Part shown: piece by piece, positions 57,714 through 64,000 of the stretch
Numbering within the stretch: the first letter of the stretch is position 1
How the letters are laid out: every line of letters begins with the position of its first letter
Origin: Coriobacteriia bacterium
Lineage (GTDB): Bacteria > Actinomycetota > Coriobacteriia > Coriobacteriales > UMGS124
Length of the DNA stretch: 64,000 bases
Assembly (NCBI GenBank): GCA_018368455.1
Contig: JAGZEG010000002.1
Span: 186,001-250,000, forward strand
Direction of reading: 5' to 3'
Notes under the pieces: generated by a model
What the model was told of the DNA's origin: nothing
Seen by the model: the letters and a program-made list of their open reading frames with translations, nothing else
The model's database searches: none
Program-made: the position numbers and the translations under genes

Positions 57714-57953
57714 TCGTTTGTGCCAGGTTTTGCAAAATCGAGCGCCGGAATTGTCCCCGATTCACGGTTATGCAAGGTTTGCGGGGCAGCTTTTCAACAC
57801 GCATCCGTGAGCAACCAGGAAAACCGCAGGCAGGAGAGCTGCCTGCTCCGAGCCCGTCTTATCCCGGGCGTGAAAAAGCCGCGCAAACCTCGCACATCCG
57901 AAATCTGCGCCCATTTCCGGGGCCGTCTTTTGCAAAACCTGGCATAACCGCAG
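57714..57953. repeat. 240-bp palindromic intergenic element, copy 2
   Basis: The left arm starts near 57717 with TGCCAGGTTTTGCAAAA; the right arm ends at 57952 with TTTTGCAAAACCTGGCATAA. GCGCCCATTTCC and CGCAAACCTCGCAC recur exactly as in copy 1 (21091-21330). The middle has CCGCAGGCAGGAGAG. Confidence 0.75.
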
Positions 57954-58084
57954 AATGTGGCCAGGATTTTGGGCGAGAGATGGAATCCCCCCATCTTCCC
58001 CCAAGTCGAACCCGCACAACAAAAAACGTCTCCGCAGGCTTTCGGCTGTAAGCCGTTTACCTGCGGAGACGTCTTCGTCTCAGG
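57954..58084. other. Gap between palindromic element and tRNA-Leu
   Basis: Short stretch; its only feature is the tRNA terminator. Confidence 0.4.
58021..58072 (-). terminator. Terminator of tRNA-Leu
   Basis: ACGTCTCCGCAGG (58026-58038) and CCTGCGGAGACGT (58060-58072), a perfect 13-bp stem; on the minus strand six T follow. Its right stem strand holds the CCGCAGGTAAACGG sequence also seen at 19676. Confidence 0.85.
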
Positions 58085-58171
58085 TGGTGCGGGCGAAAGG
58101 ACTTGAACCTTCATGGGGTTGCCCCCACATGGACCTGAACCATGCGCGTCTGCCAATTCCGCCACGCCCGC
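58085..58171 (-). tRNA. tRNA-Leu (CAG)
   Basis: 87 nt with encoded CCA. Acceptor GCGGGCG pairs with CGCCCGC, the long leucine-type variable arm is TGGGGGCAACCCCAT, the T-arm has GGTTCAAGTCC, and the anticodon loop TTCAGGT gives CAG. Confidence 0.95.
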
Positions 58172-58294
58172 GTGAGACAAGAATTTACTACGACGTCGTC
58201 ACCCTGTCCAGGAACAGGCACAAATAACCCGAAATATGGAGAGAAGAACACAAACTTGCCCCTAATACGCGCACGAATACCCCGACGAGCCAAC

Positions 58295-59053
58295 CTACGC
58301 CACGCCCAAGGCCTGCTCCGCCTGAAGCATCGCAGCATCCATAGCGTCAAGCGCAGCCTTCGCGGCGCCGGCCGTCGAGTACAGGCGCCCCACTGCAAGC
58401 ATGTCACCCGACTTGAACGCGCGAACATCTTCGACAAGCTGGCCCACCTGGTCGCAGAACTCGGCGCAGCTCTCGTTCGCGTCGTTCATACTTTGCCGGG
58501 CTCCCGACGGCAATATCGACGACGGCGCGTTCGCCAGGGCCGTCGCGCGCAGATTCGTCGCGTTGGCACTGACCGTCGCCAACGTCGTGTCGTCGAGCGC
58601 CGTCAGCATGTCCGTTGCCGTGCGGCTACCGCCGGAAACGCCCTCGATCATCGTTGCATCGACGTCCGTACCAGCAAACACTCGCTGTACTGGCGCAGCT
58701 ACGGCATCCTTCCACGTTTGGTACGCCGCGCCCTGCTCGGGATCGGCAAAGCTGGAGGCAGTCGTTTGGCCTCCGCTCCCTGCCCCGAACAGTCCGCTCA
58801 AGTCAGGCAGGCTGAGACCCGCGCCCGAGCCGGACGTCGCCTCAGCCGCACCGCTAACGAGAGGCGAGGTGTTCACCAGATCGTCAATCGCGGCCTTTAT
58901 CGCGTCGACACCGCCCTCGAACGACGCGCTGAGCTCGCCGAACCCCTCGCGCACCGCCGCGCTTCCGAGCGTGTATACCGCGGATACGACACCGAGCACA
59001 ACCACGACACTCAGCAGAATGCTCGTGATAATGGAGAGCACCTTGTACACCAT
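58295..59053 (-). CDS. Membrane-anchored extracytoplasmic protein of unknown function
   Basis: 252 residues from the ATG after GAAGGAGG. One hydrophobic helix at residues about 5-30 (VLSIITSILLSVVVVLGVVSAVYTL) anchors the protein; the rest is Ala/Ser/Gly-rich with helices and a low-complexity linker (SGSGAGLSLPDLSGLFGAGSGG). Two Cys lie in ESCAEFCDQVGQL. No family is recognised. It could be a signal-peptide or membrane-tethered surface protein. The gene stands alone, upstream of tRNA-Leu on the same strand. Confidence 0.65.
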   Translation of the reverse strand: MVYKVLSIITSILLSVVVVLGVVSAVYTLGSAAVREGFGELSASFEGGVDAIKAAIDDLVNTSPLVSGAAEATSGSGAGLSLPDLSGLFGAGSGGQTTASSFADPEQGAAYQTWKDAVAAPVQRVFAGTDVDATMIEGVSGGSRTATDMLTALDDTTLATVSANATNLRATALANAPSSILPSGARQSMNDANESCAEFCDQVGQLVEDVRAFKSGDMLAVGRLYSTAGAAKAALDAMDAAMLQAEQALGVA

Positions 59054-59391
59054 ATGAATCGCCTCCTTCGCCTGCCGACTATAGCATGCGACCGTGGCGC
59101 CCCCGTGCCGGCCGGCTCCCGCGGCCACCGGCCCGCCTACGCTTCATCGAATGCGGGCTAACTCGCATGTGTTTTCGTAGCTAGTCCAAAAAAGGATCAG
59201 TTTTCCTGCGGTTTTATCTTTCATGTTCCCCATGCGAAGATTAAGCAACGCGAGTCAGCCCGCACTCGACGGCGGGGAGGACGCGGCCTGGGAGCAGCCT
59301 GCAGCTCGGAAGCGACCCCGGCCCGCGGGAGCAACTTGCTCGCGGGGTACAATGACCGGAAGCTCGTCCCCGGCAAGAAAGGCCCATCGCC
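59054..59391. other. Divergent control region before the kinase operon
   Basis: 338 bp with no gene. On the minus strand AAAACCGCAGGAAAAC near 59200-59215 is another variant of the shared core. Promoters were not resolved. Confidence 0.4.
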
Positions 59392-61500
59392 ATGTCCGCA
59401 GCTCGGGCCGCCGCCCGCCCCGCATACCCCGCCCCCGACGCCGACGCCTTCGACCCGCAGGCAGACGCCGCCAGCCTCGTGCTCGGCCGCTATCGCGTGC
59501 TCGAGGAGCGCGGCAAGGGGGGCTTCGGCACAGTGTCGGTCTGCTGGGATCCTCGCCTCATGCGCCGCGTCGCCATCAAGGTCATCCCCCTGCACCCCGC
59601 CACCCCCTCCGCAGGGCCGTCGGGCAAAGCAAGGAAAGGCATGCCGACAAGCCCCTCGGATCCAGGAGACGCCGAGCAGGCCCGGGCAGACGCCCTGCTG
59701 CGCGCTGCCCTCGCCGAGACGCGCACGGCAAGTGTGCTCCCCCACCCCAACATTGTCTCGATGCTCGACTTCGAGGCCGACGCCGACAACGCCTACATCA
59801 TCATGGAGTGCGTCGAGGGCGCGAGCCTCGCCGAGCTGCTCGACGCGACCGACGACGGCCTGCTCACCCCCGACGAGGCCGCCGCCGTCGCAGATGCCGT
59901 GGGCGACGCGCTGGCCTTCGCCCACGAAAACGGCGTGCTTCACCTCGACATCAAGCCCGACAACATCCTCATCGACGCCTCAGGGCGCGTGCGTCTGGCC
60001 GACTTCGGCATGGCGACGCTCTCGACGGCCACCGGCTACAGCAACGCCGTCGGTGGCACGATCGGCTACATGCCACCCGAACAGCTCCAAGCCGGCCAGG
60101 TCGACGTGCGCACCGACGTGTTCGCCTTCGCCGCCGTCATGTACGAGGCGCTCACCGGCACGCGGCCCTTCGCGGCACCCAGCGTCAAAAAGTCGCTCGA
60201 GCTCGTCTGCGGGCAGCTTGCCGATCCGTGCGCCCTGAACGAGGACGTCACCCCCCAAGCGGCAGACGCCCTGCTCACCGCCCTCGATCCCGACCCGGAA
60301 GTACGCCCCACGAGCGTGCGCGCCTTCGCAGACGAGCTGCTCGCCGGCCTGGGAAGCCTCCGCGCTGGCAGGCAGTCGCTCGCCGCCCTCGTCGCCGACG
60401 TCACGTGCGACGAGGCGGAGCCCGCCGATGACGAGGGGGGCGTCCCCGCCGAACCCGGCGCATACGACGACGAGCTCGGCCCTCTCGGCCGTTCCCACCC
60501 CCGCCTCGCCAGCTGGCTCATGCGCGGCCTGGCGGGCTTCGCGGCAGGCTGGGTCGCGGCCCTCGTGGCGCTCGCCTGCGTCGGCGCGCCCGCTGGTACC
60601 GACGCGGGCCCCACCAGCACGACCACCAGCTCAGATCCCATCGTTGCGGCAGCCTCCGCCACCAGTCAGGCAACCGCCCCCGCCGCAGGCGCGGACGCCA
60701 CCCCCGCCAGCACGAACCCCGTCCCAGCCAGCGCCTCCCCCTTGCCCGCCGGCACCACGACCGCCCTCGTCGTCGGCCTCGTCGTCTTCGTCGTCGGCAC
60801 GGCTGCCCCCCAGCTCGCCGGCGCCCTCGCCGTCGCTTCCCTCGTCGTAGGCTGCCTCGCGCTGCGCCAGTGGGCGCTCGCCGTCGCCGTGCTCGCGCTT
60901 GGCATCGCGTGGTGGCTGTTCGTCGTGCGCCGCGAGCCCCTCGGCACGGGCACCCCACTCGCCGGCGCCATCGGGGCGCAGCTCGCCAGCCCACTGCCCC
61001 CCGTTCTCGCTGCCCTGTTGCTCACCCCCGCACGCGCCGCGGCTTCGGCGGCGTTCGCTCTCACCGTCGGCCTCACGATCGCCGCACTCGCCGGCACCTC
61101 GAGCCTGAGCGCCACCAGCCTCGCAAGCCTGGCGGCCACAAGCCCCGCACAGGCCACGAGCGCGCTGATCGCCCTGCTCTCCGACCCCCTCACATGGGTG
61201 CGCGGAGCGGGCTGGGCCGCCGCGGCTGCCGCTGGCGCAGGCCTGTGCGCCCAGGGCGGCAAGACCCGCTGCTACCTGGGAATCCTGTCGTCGTCAGCCA
61301 TCCTGATATTGTTTCAGCTCGTTATTTCGCGTATGGAAAATGGCGGGTTATGGGCCGCTCCCGCAGCTCAGGAGGTTGTTAGCATCATCGCCTCTTCTAT
61401 ACTTGCATATATTGTCGTTGCTTTGCTGGGCACGCCGCGCTCCCTGTTCACCGAGGAAGCCGTCGCGCCCGATGACGATTTAGCCAGAGAGGACCTCTAG
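59392..61500 (+). CDS. Membrane-bound Ser/Thr protein kinase (PknB-like)
   Basis: 702 residues; the ATG follows AAAGG. The N-terminal kinase domain (residues about 30-320) has the glycine loop ERGKGGFGTV, Lys in VAIKVIP, catalytic loop VLHLDIKPDN with Leu in place of the usual Arg (HRD becomes HLD), and DFGMA. The second half has about eight hydrophobic helices joined by Ala/Thr/Pro-rich linkers, and no PASTA domains. It should phosphorylate cytoplasmic targets, with FHA and PP2C proteins next door as readers and eraser. The HLD variant suggests regulation differs from standard RD kinases. Confidence 0.9.
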   Translation: MSAARAAARPAYPAPDADAFDPQADAASLVLGRYRVLEERGKGGFGTVSVCWDPRLMRRVAIKVIPLHPATPSAGPSGKARKGMPTSPSDPGDAEQARADALLRAALAETRTASVLPHPNIVSMLDFEADADNAYIIMECVEGASLAELLDATDDGLLTPDEAAAVADAVGDALAFAHENGVLHLDIKPDNILIDASGRVRLADFGMATLSTATGYSNAVGGTIGYMPPEQLQAGQVDVRTDVFAFAAVMYEALTGTRPFAAPSVKKSLELVCGQLADPCALNEDVTPQAADALLTALDPDPEVRPTSVRAFADELLAGLGSLRAGRQSLAALVADVTCDEAEPADDEGGVPAEPGAYDDELGPLGRSHPRLASWLMRGLAGFAAGWVAALVALACVGAPAGTDAGPTSTTTSSDPIVAAASATSQATAPAAGADATPASTNPVPASASPLPAGTTTALVVGLVVFVVGTAAPQLAGALAVASLVVGCLALRQWALAVAVLALGIAWWLFVVRREPLGTGTPLAGAIGAQLASPLPPVLAALLLTPARAAASAAFALTVGLTIAALAGTSSLSATSLASLAATSPAQATSALIALLSDPLTWVRGAGWAAAAAAGAGLCAQGGKTRCYLGILSSSAILILFQLVISRMENGGLWAAPAAQEVVSIIASSILAYIVVALLGTPRSLFTEEAVAPDDDLAREDL

Positions 61501-61503
61501 CCC

Positions 61504-62418
61504 ATGAGTTTCTTCGACATCCTCGAGGGTCGCATGCAGCAGCTGTTCGAAGGCAACCGCATGCTTGCCCCGCTTCCCTTCAAGAAGCTGGCCAAGTCGG
61601 CCGTGCACGAGATGAAGCGCAACGCGGTCAAGATCGACGGACGCCACCTGGCTCCGACGCTCTACACCGTGCTCGTGAACCCGGGTGACGATCAGGCCAT
61701 GGCCGCGCTCTACCAGGATGTCACCAACGAGCTCGTCGACTTCCTCGCCCACGAGGCGCAGGCCGACGGCCTCGAGCTCACGGGCGAACCCATCGTGCGC
61801 TTCATCGCCGAGCCGAACATCAAGCCGGGCAAGGCCGACGTCATCGCCGAGGTCGTGACGCCCGACGTCCTCGAGGAGATCCGCATCGAGGAATCGGCCT
61901 ACGCTGAGCAGCACGTCAGCGCAGCCGGCGGCACCGCGCGCCCCGTGGCAGCAGCGCCCGCCGTTCCGCAGCAGGCCGCGCCCCTGCATGGCGCCCAGCC
62001 CGCGATCCCGGCCATCCCCGCAAACCCCACCCAAGCGCAGGCCCGAACCATGCGCATGGCAGGCGCCCCCGTCGTAGGTGGCAACGCTCCTGCCGGTATG
62101 GCGCCCCTGCCTGTGCCCGCATCCGGCCCCTCGGCAGCATGCCAGCTTACGGATACCAGCACGGGTCGCACGTGGCGCATCAGCACCGGATCCACCGTCA
62201 TCGGCCGCGAGGAGGCCTCGGCCGACCTCGTGCTCGCCGACAGCAACGTTAGCCGCCGCCACGCCGAGCTCGCCCGCGCGGACGCCGGCTGGACGATCGC
62301 CGACCTCGGCTCGACGAATGGCACGCGCGTCAACGGCCAGCGCGTCACGTCGCAGGTGCTGCACTCGGGCGACGTCATAACCCTCGGCCTCGTCGAGCTC
62401 CAGTTCAGGGAGCTGTAA
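61504..62418 (+). CDS. fhaA: DUF3662 and FHA domain protein (FhaA-like)
   Basis: 304 residues, 3 bp after the kinase stop. Residues about 1-115 are DUF3662 (FFDILEGRMQQLFEG ... LAKSAVHEMKRNAVKIDGRHLAPTLYTVLVN). A Pro/Ala linker follows, and a C-terminal FHA domain (IGREEASADLVLADSNVSRRHAEL, DLGSTNGTRVNG) reads phosphothreonine. In actinobacteria FhaA links kinase signalling to cell-wall growth; that role here is inference. Cytoplasmic. Confidence 0.93.
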   Translation: MSFFDILEGRMQQLFEGNRMLAPLPFKKLAKSAVHEMKRNAVKIDGRHLAPTLYTVLVNPGDDQAMAALYQDVTNELVDFLAHEAQADGLELTGEPIVRFIAEPNIKPGKADVIAEVVTPDVLEEIRIEESAYAEQHVSAAGGTARPVAAAPAVPQQAAPLHGAQPAIPAIPANPTQAQARTMRMAGAPVVGGNAPAGMAPLPVPASGPSAACQLTDTSTGRTWRISTGSTVIGREEASADLVLADSNVSRRHAELARADAGWTIADLGSTNGTRVNGQRVTSQVLHSGDVITLGLVELQFREL

Positions 62419-62421
62419 CCC

Positions 62422-62835
62422 ATGCCCGCCGTCGTGCTCTTCATCGGGCGCGTGCTGCTCGTCGTCCTGCTCTTCGTGTTCCTGTTTGCCATCATGAAGA
62501 CGGGCGTCGGCCTCGTGAAGGGGCAGCGCAGCGACGCAGCCGTGTGGAGCGTCGACATCATCGACGGGCCCAATGAGGTCAAAGGCGAGCACGTGGACAT
62601 CCTCGGCCCCATCGTCGTGGGCCGATCACCAGGCGCGGACATCGTGCTGCCCGGCGCCTATGTCTCGGGGCGCCATGCGCGCTTCTCTCCGCAGGGTCCA
62701 GCCCTCGTGGCCGAGGACCTCAACTCGATGAACGGCACGCTCGCCAACGGGCACGCCATCGTGGGGCCCACCGTGCTCCATGACGGCGACCTCGTCCAGA
62801 TAGGCGACGCCGTGATGAGGGTGACGCGACAATGA
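62422..62835 (+). CDS. fhaB: Membrane-anchored FHA domain protein (FhaB-like)
   Basis: 137 residues, 3 bp after fhaA. One N-terminal membrane helix (VLFIGRVLLVVLLFVFLFAIM) is followed by a compact FHA domain: VVGRSPGADIVLPGAYVSGRHARF, DLNSMNGTLANG. It recognises phosphothreonine at the membrane face. It overlaps the next start by 4 bp, giving tight coupling with the PP2C gene. Confidence 0.93.
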   Translation: MPAVVLFIGRVLLVVLLFVFLFAIMKTGVGLVKGQRSDAAVWSVDIIDGPNEVKGEHVDILGPIVVGRSPGADIVLPGAYVSGRHARFSPQGPALVAEDLNSMNGTLANGHAIVGPTVLHDGDLVQIGDAVMRVTRQ

Positions 62836-64000
62836 GCGACACATCGGACACCCGCCACACGCCGCGGCACTTCGCCCCGCGCGATGACGAAACCCAGAGC
62901 GCCGGTCCCGTTCCCGCTCCCCAGCACGCATATCCAATCCCGGCATCCGATGACGCGGTAACACCGTCGGATGCCGCCGCATACCTGTCCGACTACGAGC
63001 GTCTGCGTCTGCTTGACGACTCCGGCCCCCTGCCGGCCGTCCACCTGGCAGCGCCTACACCGCAGGGCTCCGTGACCCCCGCGAGCCCGGCGGAACCTGC
63101 CAGCTCGGCCCCCGCTCCCGCAGCTCACGCCGCCCCGGCGACACCCGCAGACGCGAGCCCCGTCCCAACATCCCCGGCGAGCACGTCAGACAACGCCCCG
63201 GCAGCGCCATCCGACGCCGAGCCCCCTGCCGCACCTGCGCGCCCTGATGACGCCCCGGCAGCCGAGCCCGAGCCCGAGGCCCAGCCCGCCGCGGCGGCTG
63301 CGGCCGCCGACGCCACACCCGCCGCAGGCAACACCGGCGCGGACGACGCCAACGACGAGCAAGACGCCCTGGCCGCGCTCGCAAGTGACGCGGGCGTCGG
63401 CGAGGTCGAGGCTCCGTCTGAGGAGGCGCTCACAGCCGAGATCCGGCTGGACGCCGACGCTCCCCGAGCTGGCACGCCCATCGTGCACCGCGTCACGCAC
63501 CAGACGCTGACGCCCGAGCCGGCTTCCGACGACGGAGACGACACCCTTCCGCTCGACATGTCGCAGTACGCGGGCAACGCCGGGAACCCCGCCCCATCGC
63601 CCGACGAGCTTGACCACATAGAGGTGGCGGCCATGGCGACGGCGGGCAACCCCTCGCAAACCATGCCGTTCGCCCCCGTCAAGCCGACGTCGCGCGACAG
63701 CGTGTCCGCCTCGACGCGCCTGTCGGGCGCCGCGCGATCCACGGGCGCCCTTGCGTGGGGCTCGCGCACGGACGTCGGCCGCGTTCGCGAGCACAATGAG
63801 GACTCCTACCTCGTCAACTTCCCGCTGTTCGCCGTCGCCGACGGCATGGGCGGCCATGCGGCGGGCGAGGTCGCGAGCACGATAGCTGTCTCGTCGCTGG
63901 CGGAGGCCGGCCTCACGAAGCCCGACCCCGACGCGCTGGGCGCCGCCATCGAAGCGGCAAACATCGCCGTGCTCGACGGCGTCGACGAGGGCATCGGCCG
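62832..64000 (+). CDS. PP2C-family Ser/Thr phosphatase with long disordered N-terminus (3' end outside window)
   Basis: The ATG at 62832 overlaps the fhaB stop. The frame stays open to the window end (389 codons so far). The first about 295 residues are an Ala/Pro/Asp-rich disordered region. The PP2C domain then begins (WGSRTDVGRVREHNEDSYL, AVADGMGGHAAGEVAS) with the metal-binding Asp residues of the Stp/PstP family. It removes phosphate from targets of the neighbouring kinase. Standard PstP starts directly with the catalytic domain, so the long extension is unusual and could be a regulatory tether. Confidence 0.85.
   Translation, partial: MSDTSDTRHTPRHFAPRDDETQSAGPVPAPQHAYPIPASDDAVTPSDAAAYLSDYERLRLLDDSGPLPAVHLAAPTPQGSVTPASPAEPASSAPAPAAHAAPATPADASPVPTSPASTSDNAPAAPSDAEPPAAPARPDDAPAAEPEPEAQPAAAAAAADATPAAGNTGADDANDEQDALAALASDAGVGEVEAPSEEALTAEIRLDADAPRAGTPIVHRVTHQTLTPEPASDDGDDTLPLDMSQYAGNAGNPAPSPDELDHIEVAAMATAGNPSQTMPFAPVKPTSRDSVSASTRLSGAARSTGALAWGSRTDVGRVREHNEDSYLVNFPLFAVADGMGGHAAGEVASTIAVSSLAEAGLTKPDPDALGAAIEAANIAVLDGVDEGIG

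Noticed and set aside
57379..57804. Minus-strand open frame of Gly/Pro/Arg repeats
   Set aside because: It follows the GC-rich short repeats and the palindromic element; no start signal and no natural protein composition.

Overview
The window reads as chromosome from a high-GC, anaerobic, respiring actinobacterium of the Coriobacteriia, most likely an Eggerthellaceae-type gut organism. This is inferred from gene content: several Tat-exported flavoprotein reductases of the fumarate-reductase type, three LuxR regulators whose sensor half is a bundle of transmembrane helices, a multiheme cytochrome c fused to a sulfite-oxidase-like domain, and an actinobacterial kinase/FHA/PP2C signalling cluster. 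No rRNA, CRISPR array, IS transposase or prophage was seen.

Layout. 0-12 kb: a coiled-coil protein (5' end outside the window), a gene-poor stretch with repeated motifs and a broken gene end, a LOTUS/DUF3825 protein, a HAD phosphatase, then two paralogous Tat flavoprotein reductases around a membrane LuxR regulator. Both reductases have the same dyad (TACCAC-N5-GTGGTA) upstream. An acyl-ACP thioesterase and a secreted nuclease follow. 12-20 kb: an overlapping pair of Tat proteins (DUF3160 and CapA-like), a MerR regulator and a third flavoprotein reductase. 20-25 kb: GluQ-RS, a DDAH-like hydrolase, tRNA-Ser with a partial duplicate beside it, an M19 dipeptidase, tRNA-Arg and a small alarmone synthetase. 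25.7-28.3 kb: a MerR regulator, a DUF4230 protein and a 30-residue membrane protein, bracketed by two 202-bp palindromic repeats. 28-36.5 kb: serS, a small acidic membrane protein, a Moco-fold/multiheme cytochrome pair divergent from a membrane LuxR gene, and an AT-richer island with an overlapping DUF3791-DUF3990-DUF3791 operon and a lipoprotein. A 49-bp terminator occurs identically at both edges of the 30.2-36.5 kb block. 36.5-39.6 kb: a copper operon (copA, copZ, csoR) with a likely CsoR box inside the copA promoter. 40-44 kb: marR plus two ABC half-transporters. 44-52 kb: a GlpA-like dehydrogenase with a BFD-type domain, an oxidoreductase fused to DUF1667, a Tat solute-binding protein with a 114-residue Gly/Asn/Ser tail, a TiaS-like protein and an aldehyde dehydrogenase. 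52-58 kb: a third membrane LuxR gene divergent from a fourth flavoprotein reductase, cyanase, a HAD-IB protein, repeats and tRNA-Leu. 58-64 kb: a secreted protein of unknown function and a four-gene Ser/Thr signalling operon cut by the window end.

How it works together. The central theme is respiration on alternative acceptors: exported flavin or molybdenum/heme reductases, each paired with a dedicated membrane-embedded or MerR regulator that probably senses the substrate. Substrates cannot be named from sequence. A second theme is a set of long palindromic intergenic elements in at least three families, several carrying a CCGCAGGTA-like core. No transposase accompanies them.
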